64,000 nucleotides of DNA from WTJY01 sp045105475 (GTDB taxonomy: Bacteria > Chloroflexota > Anaerolineae > Promineifilales > Promineifilaceae), in the NCBI GenBank assembly GCA_045105475.1, contig JBGCDP010000023.1, forward strand, positions 6,469-70,468, read 5' to 3'. Below are positions 27,855 to 35,275 of the stretch, in pieces. How positions within the stretch are numbered: position 1 is the first letter of the stretch; each line of letters begins with the position of its first letter. Position numbers and translations under genes: made by a program. The notes under the pieces were generated by a model. It worked only from the letters and a program-made list of their open reading frames with translations. It did no database searches and was not told where the DNA came from.

Positions 27855-28781
27855 ATGAAAACATGCTTAGTACGAATGATGAAAGCTCTTGTGCCCATCC
27901 TAATCCTTTTTGCGGGTCTAATTTATTGGTTTCTATTTGATGGTCGCTTAACCGATACATCTGATTATTCGAGTGATATGGTCCAAATTCGCCAGCTTGC
28001 TGATTCGATGGAAGGGGATAAACCGACAGAGATTCAGGTTGAGAAAGTTGCTCAATTTTATTTTTTTCAAACCCTATCACGTGCAGGTTCCGGCTTTGAT
28101 GTGGTTCCGATGGGGGTTTATTCTTTCAAAGCGGTTACCTCAAGTGGTCATGTTTTGATCGATGTTGGTTATGATGAAGAGATGGCGCTATCGGCCCGGG
28201 CTGACTTTTATCCTGAACCTTACCAGAGGATGCAAACTGCTTTGAACACGGCGGATCTAATTGTCGTAACGCATGAGCATTATGATCACATTGGTGGCAT
28301 TGTGCAGCACCCAAATCCGGCCGACATTTTGCCAAATGTTATTCTGACCACAGAGCAGGTCGCTGCACCAGCAAATATTCGGCCGCGATTTCCTCAAGGC
28401 TTGCCTGAAGATTTTGAGCCATTCGAGCTGGATCGCTATGCGGCGATTGCACCTGGAATCGTGCTGATCAAAGCGAATGGACATACGCCGGGAAGCTTGA
28501 TGGTGTTTGTTCAACTCGAAAACGGCCGTGAATACTTATTTGTGGGTGACATCGCTTGGCATGAAGCCAGTATCGACACGCCCATCCTCAGACCACGTGT
28601 GATTACACAGATATTCCTGCCTGAAGAGAACCGCGACATTCTGTCTGCCCAGCTTCGATTTTTGAATCAACTATCTGAAGAAGAGGAAAAACTCATTCAA
28701 GTAGCAGGTCATGATAATGAACAAATTGAAGCATTCTTTGAGCAAGGATTAATGTCTAATCAATTTAGGCAGGAAAAATAA
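27855..28781 (+). CDS. Membrane-anchored metallo-beta-lactamase-fold hydrolase
   Basis: A 308-residue protein with an N-terminal membrane anchor (MKALVPILILFAGLIYWFLF) and an extracytoplasmic metallo-beta-lactamase domain. The zinc-binding motif THEHYDHIGG (H-x-H-x-D-H) is at about residue 138. Downstream ligand segments are NGHTPGSL, FVGDIAW and VAGHDNE. The substrate is unknown; the fold covers lactonases, phosphodiesterases and thioesterases. A GAGGAG about 16 nt before the ATG is a distant ribosome site. It precedes the ArsR/MFS pair but has its own start region. Confidence 0.82.
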   Translation: MKTCLVRMMKALVPILILFAGLIYWFLFDGRLTDTSDYSSDMVQIRQLADSMEGDKPTEIQVEKVAQFYFFQTLSRAGSGFDVVPMGVYSFKAVTSSGHVLIDVGYDEEMALSARADFYPEPYQRMQTALNTADLIVVTHEHYDHIGGIVQHPNPADILPNVILTTEQVAAPANIRPRFPQGLPEDFEPFELDRYAAIAPGIVLIKANGHTPGSLMVFVQLENGREYLFVGDIAWHEASIDTPILRPRVITQIFLPEENRDILSAQLRFLNQLSEEEEKLIQVAGHDNEQIEAFFEQGLMSNQFRQEK

Positions 28782-28789
28782 TTTAGACC

Positions 28790-28807
28790 ATTGTAAAAAA
28801 TTAAAAT
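28790..28807. promoter_or_regulatory. Upstream half-site copy of the ArsR operator
   Basis: TTGTAAAAAATTA (28791-28803) repeats 13 bases of the palindrome at 28852-28869 and lies just upstream of the -35 box. It is a likely second, weaker repressor site. Confidence 0.55.
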
Positions 28808-28813
28808 TGGGTA

Positions 28814-28841
28814 TTGACAAACATTTTTAAACCTTTATACT
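28814..28841 (+). promoter_or_regulatory. Sigma-70-type promoter for the ArsR gene
   Basis: TTGACA (28814-28819), 16-nt spacer, TATACT (28836-28841). Perfect -35 and five of six at -10. Sequences resembling the operator flank it on both sides. Confidence 0.85.
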
Positions 28842-28851
28842 TTTCTTCATC

Positions 28852-28869
28852 GTTGTAAAAAATTACAAC
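28852..28869. promoter_or_regulatory. 18-bp palindromic operator next to the ArsR start site
   Basis: GTTGTAA, AAAA, TTACAAC: a perfect 7-bp inverted repeat at about +4 to +21 of the promoter, ideally placed to block transcription. The gene that follows encodes an ArsR-type repressor. Confidence 0.75.
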
Positions 28870-28887
28870 AGTTGATAAATTTACACT

Positions 28888-29529
28888 ATGACAACCAAGA
28901 AAACATACGACATCGCTGAAACCTTTATAATCGAAGATTTAGGCACACTAAAAAAACTGACCCATCCACAACGCATAGAAATTCTTCACAGCTTGGATCA
29001 GCCGCGCACAGTGAAAGCGATTGCTGAAGATATCGATGCTGACCCAACCAAGCTTTACTATCACATCAGACAGTTGGAACAGATTAAGGCGATTCAGGTG
29101 GTTGAAACGAATATAGTGTCTGGCATTGTCGAAAAGATGTATTACATCACGGCCAAAAACTACACGGTTAAAGACAATTTGTTTTCGGGTGATAATAGTG
29201 AAGCGTCTGAAGCAGATTTCACAAATATGCTCAATGCGATTTTCAAAAGCACCGTTACTCAAGCTAAACGATCTGCCCGAGCTGGGCTGATTGATTTGAA
29301 CGAAACAGCGGCGAGTAATAAGCGAACAACTGCAATTATGTCACGGATGTTCCGGCTAAATGACACCCAACTCGAAGAGTTTGGGAATCGAATGCAGGCG
29401 CTGATGGATGATTTTGGCGAGGAAGCTTGGCGATCTGAAGATCAAATCGACAACGAAAATCAAGATCAGACAGAGTATATTTTTACGCTCGCATTTTTTC
29501 CTCGGGCCCCTTCTAGTCTAGAAGAATAG
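28888..29529 (+). CDS. ArsR-type winged-helix transcriptional regulator
   Basis: A 213-residue regulator with an N-terminal winged helix (about 15-85). LTHPQRIEILHSLDQPRTVKA (key part LTHPQRIEIL) and PTKLYYHIRQLEQIKAIQVVE (key part LYYHIRQLE) are typical of the HTH_20 branch of ArsR. The C-terminal 120 residues are helical and probably bind the ligand or dimerise. Paired operator sequences around its promoter indicate autorepression. The MFS exporter starts 113 nt after its stop, so the pair looks like a drug- or metabolite-sensing efflux module. Ligand unknown. Confidence 0.82.
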   Translation: MTTKKTYDIAETFIIEDLGTLKKLTHPQRIEILHSLDQPRTVKAIAEDIDADPTKLYYHIRQLEQIKAIQVVETNIVSGIVEKMYYITAKNYTVKDNLFSGDNSEASEADFTNMLNAIFKSTVTQAKRSARAGLIDLNETAASNKRTTAIMSRMFRLNDTQLEEFGNRMQALMDDFGEEAWRSEDQIDNENQDQTEYIFTLAFFPRAPSSLEE

Positions 29530-29564
29530 ACGACAAAGTAATTCAATAATCAATTAAATAGATT

Positions 29565-29635
29565 GGTAGAACCTGTATCAGGATGTTTTCCCCTGCCTAA
29601 AAGGCTGAGAGTGAGAATCAGGCACTGCCAAGGAG
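29565..29635 (+). promoter_or_regulatory. Possible structured leader of the MFS exporter gene
   Basis: The 113-nt gap contains short nested hairpins (CCTG-tat-CAGG, GCCT-aaa-AGGC, AGTG...CACT) directly upstream of the AAGGAG ribosome site at 29630. It includes AAGGCTGAGA and, upstream, GAACCTG, sequences seen in TPP riboswitches but in the wrong order. It may be a structured leader of another kind, or coincidence. Confidence 0.25.
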
Positions 29636-29642
29636 TAACCCA

Positions 29643-30944
29643 ATGACCCAGATAACGGGAGATAGTACGACGCCCCTAACCATAAAAGAAGTTTTAAAAA
29701 TCAAAAATTACCGTTGGCTTTGGCTGGGTCAAATTGTGTCAAATTTTGGCGATTCGCTTACCCATTTCGCTTTGATTCTATTGGTGAATTCCCTCACCGA
29801 TGGCTCAACGGGTGCGATCGCTGGATTGTTAATCGCTATCGGTTTGCCATTGGCAACGATAGGCTTAGCGGCTGGGGTTCTGGTTGACCGCTTTCCACGT
29901 CGGCGGGTGATGATCTTGTCTGATGTGACTCGCGCTGTTCTGGTGATCGGCTTTATTCTATATGCTTGGCTAGATTGGCAAAACATCTGGATTTTATACG
30001 GGCTAGCGTTTTTACATTCAACGGTCAACAGCTTTTTTATGCCTGCACGTTCGGCCATTACTCCAAATTTGGTCCCGGCTGAAGGGCTGATGTCTGCCAA
30101 CTCACTAGGGCAGATGAGCATGGTGCTCTTTCGAGTGATCGGTACGGCCGCGGCCGGATTTTTGGTCGGGGTGCTGGGTGCATACTGGCTCGTATTTGTG
30201 CTAGATGGTCTGACATTCTTGCTATCCGCATTTTTCATCTCGCAAATTGTGCTCGATGAAGAAACGAAGGAACGCATTGGTGGAACTAGTGAGCAGTTGG
30301 CCCAATTAAAAGTGGAACTTGCCAGCGGGTTGAGACTGCTGGTTTCTAACAGACGTTTGGCCGGTATTGCAGTCGGATTTGCGGCCGCCATGCTGGGGTT
30401 AGGTGCAATCAACGTGCTGCTTCCCGTCATTGTCATCAATGAACTGATGGTGGCAGAAACATGGTTTGGTCTGATCGAATTTTCTCAGGTGGCCGCCATG
30501 ATTCTTTCCGGCCTATTTGTGACAGCGCTGGCAGCTCGATTTAAAGCGACTCATATCGCAGCAGTCTCCCTTTTCTGTGTCGGAACGATCACCTTGTTTT
30601 TTGCTCCGTTAAACCAGCTTTGGCAGCTCTTTCCGATTTTGTTTGCGATTGGTTTGTTTATCACACCGATGCAGGCCGCTTCGGCCACGCTTATGCAAAC
30701 GAGTACAGATGAAGCGATGTTAGGGCGGGTTGGTTCTGCACTGAATGGAATCATTCAAATAGCGACATTGGCTTCGATGTTTGCGGCCGGGCTTTTGGCC
30801 GAATCATTAGGGAGTCGGACAGTTTTCTTGATTGGTGGCGGCATTGTATGTATGGCCGCTTTACTAATGGCTCTGATTTTTAGAGGGAGCGAACAATTTA
30901 GTGGGACTGAGCAACAGGCTGAGTTTCAGGAGGCAATATCTTGA
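29643..30944 (+). CDS. MFS transporter, probable efflux pump under ArsR control
   Basis: A 433-residue MFS protein with about 12 membrane segments. The opening IKEVLKIKNYRWLWLGQIVSNFGDS (key part YRWLWLGQ) and the TM2-TM3 loop AAGVLVDRFPRRRVM are typical of the MFS_3 exporter group. It is a paralogue of the exporter at 1547 (LVPAEGLMSANSL here, LVPRNLMTNAVSL there). AAGGAG 7 nt before ATG 29643 fixes the start. It follows an ArsR regulator in the same direction, suggesting ligand-induced efflux. Substrate not evident. A terminator follows. Confidence 0.85.
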   Translation: MTQITGDSTTPLTIKEVLKIKNYRWLWLGQIVSNFGDSLTHFALILLVNSLTDGSTGAIAGLLIAIGLPLATIGLAAGVLVDRFPRRRVMILSDVTRAVLVIGFILYAWLDWQNIWILYGLAFLHSTVNSFFMPARSAITPNLVPAEGLMSANSLGQMSMVLFRVIGTAAAGFLVGVLGAYWLVFVLDGLTFLLSAFFISQIVLDEETKERIGGTSEQLAQLKVELASGLRLLVSNRRLAGIAVGFAAAMLGLGAINVLLPVIVINELMVAETWFGLIEFSQVAAMILSGLFVTALAARFKATHIAAVSLFCVGTITLFFAPLNQLWQLFPILFAIGLFITPMQAASATLMQTSTDEAMLGRVGSALNGIIQIATLASMFAAGLLAESLGSRTVFLIGGGIVCMAALLMALIFRGSEQFSGTEQQAEFQEAIS

Positions 30945-30968
30945 TGATTATCTTAAACATCCGAATAG

Positions 30969-31004
30969 ATCTTTTCTAATCTTCATCTCCCCGTTAGAAA
31001 AGAT
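30969..31004 (+). repeat. 11-bp inverted repeat after the MFS gene
   Basis: ATCTTTTCTAA (30969-30979) and TTAGAAAAGAT (30994-31004), perfect, 14-nt loop. It precedes a stronger terminator and may act in either direction. Confidence 0.6.
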
Positions 31005-31010
31005 TAGTTG

Positions 31011-31048
31011 AATCCCGATTGCTGGTAACAGTGATCGGGATTTTTAGT
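31011..31048 (+). terminator. Rho-independent terminator of the MFS gene
   Basis: AATCCCGAT and ATCGGGATT (31011-31019, 31034-31042) form a 9-bp stem that runs into TTTTTAGTTT. It ends right at the stop codon of the convergent McrC gene. Confidence 0.85.
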
Positions 31049-32230
31049 TTAGGGCAAAGTTAAGCTGCGTAGAAAATCGGCTCCGGCTGTGTCTGGCTCA
31101 GTGTTTAAGGCAAATGTGAACGACCGATAGGCGACGTCTTGATTCCGGCCGACAAGCGGCTTATTTAACGGGATCGGGTAAACCAACCCGGCCGACTTGC
31201 AGCCGATCTCCCGCGCATAAAAAGTCACCTGATAAATATCATCGTTTGAAGGTTCGCCTGACTTATATTTGGTATCGAGGACGATGGCCGGTTGCCCGGC
31301 AGCATCAAAAATAACGAGGTCGATATCAACATGGCGGGCATGGCTCGCATCAAGCCGGACCCGTTCTTGCTCACGCAGGGTATAGCCGGTGGGCAAATGG
31401 GCTTGGAGCCAGCTGGCGACATATTTTTCGTAGAGCACCGGCATATTAACCAAAAATGGGAGCATGGCTGAGCCAAGGCTATCCGGTTTATGGGTTGGGA
31501 TTAATCCGTCTAAAAAGAGACGGCACAGTGCATGCATCGGCCGATAATCCGCATTGAGCCGTGCGTAATGCCATCCGGCTAACTCATTCGATGTAAAAGG
31601 CATAAGCGTCACCGGCAACTGACGCCAAGCTCGATTGACCAACTGCAGCGTTGCTGGGCTGCATAAGCCGGTCATAGCGATTTGGCGCAGCGTATAGGCG
31701 AGGCTTTGGTTAAACGGCAGGTCGGCCGTTTGTTCAGTAAAGTCGCACTGAATGCTAGGGCTGGCCGGATGGGTGGCTAACCACTTTGTATCGATCCGGC
31801 CGCGCACGGTGCCAATTGGTTCTCGCTTCTCTAGATACTCTTGATAGACCCCTTTGCGCAAGCGGTCGAGTACACGACTGGCCAATTCATGTGCGAGCAG
31901 ATCGATGAAACCGGCAACGGTGTCGGTTTGCGTGACACCATCTAAGAACCGAAACGACGGGAGCTGATACACCTGTTGGAGCATGGCAAAAAGATTTTGT
32001 ACCGTGACTTTAGGCTCAACGACTAAGGTTTTATGATGTGAGATGGGGAGATGCCCGGCCCATCCTTGAGGGGTTAAAACCCACTGCTGATTGTTTTGAA
32101 ATGAGGGGGGCTCAACCTGAATTTGCGGCCGGAAGTTATTCCATAACGCTTGAGCTTCGGTTTGGGTGAAGGTATCGGCCGGAAATAAGCTAGATTGATA
32201 TTCAGTTAAAACAATTTGATTTGGTGTCAC
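31049..32230 (-). CDS. McrC family restriction-system protein without an adjacent McrB
   Basis: A protein of about 393 residues in the McrC family. McrC is the nuclease partner of the GTPase McrB in modified-cytosine-dependent restriction. Seen here: LTEYQ near the N-terminus, GRIDTKWL, and a C-terminal PD-(D/E)xK nuclease core, VDIDLVIFD followed by IVLDTKYKSG. The frame is open to an ATG at 32335, but that would overlap the divergent gene's start. The GTG at 32230 places seven residues before LTEYQ, as in typical McrC, and is preferred. No McrB is within the window on either side, so it is an orphan or pairs with a distant GTPase. Confidence 0.8.
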   Translation of the reverse strand: MTPNQIVLTEYQSSLFPADTFTQTEAQALWNNFRPQIQVEPPSFQNNQQWVLTPQGWAGHLPISHHKTLVVEPKVTVQNLFAMLQQVYQLPSFRFLDGVTQTDTVAGFIDLLAHELASRVLDRLRKGVYQEYLEKREPIGTVRGRIDTKWLATHPASPSIQCDFTEQTADLPFNQSLAYTLRQIAMTGLCSPATLQLVNRAWRQLPVTLMPFTSNELAGWHYARLNADYRPMHALCRLFLDGLIPTHKPDSLGSAMLPFLVNMPVLYEKYVASWLQAHLPTGYTLREQERVRLDASHARHVDIDLVIFDAAGQPAIVLDTKYKSGEPSNDDIYQVTFYAREIGCKSAGLVYPIPLNKPLVGRNQDVAYRSFTFALNTEPDTAGADFLRSLTLP

Positions 32231-32314
32231 GATGTTGCAATTATCAGATTGTGGAGAACAAGATGCAACTATATTTCTCCCGTTTGTTTTTTCCCTAAGG
32301 TGAAACAGCTGTCT

Positions 32315-32320
32315 TATAAT
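32315..32320 (+). promoter_or_regulatory. -10 box for the BTAD regulator, predicting a leaderless mRNA
   Basis: A perfect TATAAT ends 7 nt before the ATG at 32328, so transcription would start on or beside the start codon. No good -35 hexamer lies 16-18 nt upstream, and no ribosome binding site is visible. Confidence 0.5.
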
Positions 32321-32327
32321 TAAAGCC

Positions 32328-35072
32328 ATGATCAATCTACGTTTAAATTTGCTCGGCTCTTTTCAAGCTGAACTTAATAATTCGTTATTGAACGGCTTCC
32401 GGACAGATAAAGTTCGGGCGCTGCTGGCTTATTTAGCAATAGAAGCGAACCGACCGCACTCACGCACTGAATTGGCGACGATGTTTTGGGGAGAGCTGAA
32501 CGATGCGGCCGCACGTGCCAATCTGCGTAAATCATTGTTCCTGTTGCGCCAGCTATTTGGTGACGCGACAAAATCGGTCTTTACAATTACGCGCCAAGAT
32601 GTTCAATTCAACTCGGTGGATTCTGTTGGTAGGTTTTCTGTAGATGTACATCAGTTTTCTCAGCTTTCACAAAAAATTGAATTAGAGTCACATCAGCAGG
32701 CGGCTGATTTGTATAAGGGGCAACTGCTGGCCGGAATCGAAGTGGCAGGGGCTCCAAATTTTGACGATTGGCTGGCGAGCTATCGGGAGCAACTACAGCA
32801 ACAATATTTGAGTGTACTTAATCAAATAGGAGAACTCAGCCTCGCTCACGGAGATTATTCTTCGACCCAAGCGGTTGCGATGCGCCAGTTGTCACTAGAG
32901 CCTTGGCGTGAGGTGGCCCATCGTCAATTAATGCGCGCTTATATCGCAGCGGGGCAACGTGCAGAAGCATTGGCTCAGCATGAGCAGTTTGTTGCGCTTT
33001 TAGAGCGTGAAATGGGAATTGAACCTTCGGCCGAAACTGTGGCTTTGGTCTCTGCCATTCAGGATGAGAATCTGCAACCGGCTTATCTGCATAACTTTGC
33101 ATCGCCTCAAACTCGCTTTATCGGCCGCGACAAAGATATTGAACGCATCATCAGTCATTTAAGCGCACCTGAACGTCGATTGGTGACCCTGACCGGGACG
33201 GGCGGTATGGGAAAAACGCGCTTGGCAATTGAGGCTGTTACTCGCAGCTGGGGGCACCAGCCCGCCTACTTTTTATCGCTGGATGGTGTTGAGACGCAAG
33301 CAGCCGTCTGGCAGCTGTTGGCCGAACGCTTAGGTATCGAATCTGATTCAGGTAACTCGATTAAACATGAAGTAATCACCTTTTTGCGTCAACAAAACAC
33401 ACTTCTCGTGTTTGATAATTACGAGCAACTTTTGCCTCGAACTGACTGCATCGAACAGCTTTTAGCTGGTGCGCCCAAGCTACAGATTTTGGTAACCAGC
33501 CGACGGCCGTTAAATATAAGTGCAGAATGGCGCCTCCCTTTGGAGGGTTTAGATGTACCGACTGAAGACGCAAATGACCTCAGCCAATATTCCTCTGTGC
33601 AGCTGCTGTTGATGATTGGGAAAAAGGTGCAGCCTGGCTTTGAGCTAACGGCCGATAATAGCCTGCACCTCGGCCGGATTTGCCGCGCTTTAGGCGGTAT
33701 GCCACTTGCCCTTGAGATGGCCGGAAGCTGGCTGTCGCTTTTTTCGGTTGCACAATTGGCCGATGAGATTGAGCGTAATCTTGATTTTCTCGTTGCGATG
33801 CGTAGCGATATTCCGGAACGGCATCGCAGTTTACGCGCCATATTTGATTATGCTTTGGCCCAACTTGGTGAGACTGAACGAACCTTACTCGGCCGCCTCA
33901 CCATCTTTAAAGGAGATTTTTCACTTGAAGCTGCTCGAACCATTGCTGATGCTCATCTGAACAACCTGAACAGATTGGTTGATCATGCTTTGGTTCAGCG
34001 CCGAAATGAGAATCACTTCGGTTTGCACCCGATGCTAGACGACTTTTTATGTGAAGAATTTTCGGCCGATGTGATTAGTCTGAAAAAAACGCATGCTCGC
34101 TATTATTTACAACGGATCGCTCCGATCTGCTCATACAATATCGCGATTACGGTGAAAGATATCAGCTATGAATTGGCCAATGTGCAGGCGGCGTGGGATT
34201 GGGCGGTCACGCATGATGAGGCTGATTTAATTGGAAGTGCCGTGGATGGGCAGCTCGCTTACTATCAATATCGCGGCTCGTTTGCTGAAGGGCAGCGGAT
34301 GTTCAGCATGGCAGCCTCTGAAATGTCAGATGCAGACTTGATTGCTGAATTACGTTTGGCTGAAGCCTCTTGCTTGCAAAATTTAGGCGACGCTCAAGGA
34401 GCGATTTGGCTCGTTGAACCTCTTTCTAGAAACGAGCCAGACTATATTCGTTATCAAGCATTCTCCCGATTAGGAGAGCTATATCAAATAAAGCAGGATT
34501 ATTTGCTGGCGAGTCAGATGTTGCAGGATGCACTTTTACTGGTGGAACCAAACTCTGAACAGGCGATCAATGCTTGGAATTCATTAGGCGTCGTTTATGC
34601 TCACGCAGGTGAACGTGTGAAAAGTGTTGCCGCACATCAAAAATCGCTGGAGATCTGTCGTGAACTTGGGGATGAACTGATGATGGCTGAAAATCAGGCG
34701 AACCTGGCTCAGGTTTATCGGGACTGTTTGGACTTTGACCAAGCGATTAAATTTGCTGAGCAGTCTATCGTTATAGCCAAGCGAGTTGATCATCAGGAAA
34801 ACGTCGGCCGGTATTTGCGTGTACTTGGTATTATTTATAATCGATCTGGAAATTGTCAGGAGGCTCAACTGTGCTGGGAGCAGGCGTTGGTAATTGCAGA
34901 ATTACTCAGCCACAAGCGTGACATCATGCGCTGCTGCGAGCATTTGGCTCAACTTGCCAGATGCTCACAACAGCACGATCAAGCCTTGGCCTATGGGCAG
35001 CGAGTTGTGGAGATTTCAGAACAATTAGGAGAGACGCATATATTTAGGCTTCCACACGAGACGAATGTTTGA
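32328..35072 (+). CDS. BTAD / NB-ARC / TPR transcriptional regulator (AfsR/SARP-like)
   Basis: A 914-residue signal-integrating transcription activator. Domains: OmpR-like winged helix (about 1-95; LLAYLAIEANRPHSRTEL is the typical first helix pair), bacterial transcriptional activator domain (about 100-250, including EPWREVAHRQLMRAYIAAG), NB-ARC ATPase (Walker A GTGGMGKT about 287-294, Walker B LLVFDNYEQL about 358, GMPLALEMAGS about 457), then TPR repeats from about 640 to the end. ATP binding and the TPR sensor should control DNA binding. It is divergent from the McrC gene with a probably leaderless start. Such proteins are abundant in Chloroflexota and Actinobacteria. The target genes are unknown; the short C-terminus after the last TPR looks intact. 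Confidence 0.9.
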   Translation: MINLRLNLLGSFQAELNNSLLNGFRTDKVRALLAYLAIEANRPHSRTELATMFWGELNDAAARANLRKSLFLLRQLFGDATKSVFTITRQDVQFNSVDSVGRFSVDVHQFSQLSQKIELESHQQAADLYKGQLLAGIEVAGAPNFDDWLASYREQLQQQYLSVLNQIGELSLAHGDYSSTQAVAMRQLSLEPWREVAHRQLMRAYIAAGQRAEALAQHEQFVALLEREMGIEPSAETVALVSAIQDENLQPAYLHNFASPQTRFIGRDKDIERIISHLSAPERRLVTLTGTGGMGKTRLAIEAVTRSWGHQPAYFLSLDGVETQAAVWQLLAERLGIESDSGNSIKHEVITFLRQQNTLLVFDNYEQLLPRTDCIEQLLAGAPKLQILVTSRRPLNISAEWRLPLEGLDVPTEDANDLSQYSSVQLLLMIGKKVQPGFELTADNSLHLGRICRALGGMPLALEMAGSWLSLFSVAQLADEIERNLDFLVAMRSDIPERHRSLRAIFDYALAQLGETERTLLGRLTIFKGDFSLEAARTIADAHLNNLNRLVDHALVQRRNENHFGLHPMLDDFLCEEFSADVISLKKTHARYYLQRIAPICSYNIAITVKDISYELANVQAAWDWAVTHDEADLIGSAVDGQLAYYQYRGSFAEGQRMFSMAASEMSDADLIAELRLAEASCLQNLGDAQGAIWLVEPLSRNEPDYIRYQAFSRLGELYQIKQDYLLASQMLQDALLLVEPNSEQAINAWNSLGVVYAHAGERVKSVAAHQKSLEICRELGDELMMAENQANLAQVYRDCLDFDQAIKFAEQSIVIAKRVDHQENVGRYLRVLGIIYNRSGNCQEAQLCWEQALVIAELLSHKRDIMRCCEHLAQLARCSQQHDQALAYGQRVVEISEQLGETHIFRLPHETNV

Positions 35073-35275
35073 TTGTCTCTTTTGAAAAGGGAGAAGAGTG
35101 CGGAAGAGAGTCGATGGAACCTATTTCTAAAAACCCCTTTTGGGTGTGGGAATTCGGCCGTTGAATGGGCATTGTCTTGGCCATATTTGGCTCTCATATC
35201 TTGCACATAAATTTGAGAGTTTATGTCTCGCATGCGGTTATTATTCGATAAATCGTTGATCTGCATATTTTGTTT

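Noticed and set aside
29729..30439. 236-codon minus-strand open frame over the second MFS gene
   Set aside because: It is the complement of a well-supported membrane protein; the Ser/Thr/Pro-rich translation is a typical shadow.
32231..32335. Longer start for McrC (ATG 32335)
   Set aside because: It would overlap the divergent gene's start and add about 35 residues not typical of McrC; kept as an alternative only.
32328..35072. Possible frameshift at the end of the BTAD regulator
   Set aside because: The TPR pattern runs to the stop and no continuing frame follows.
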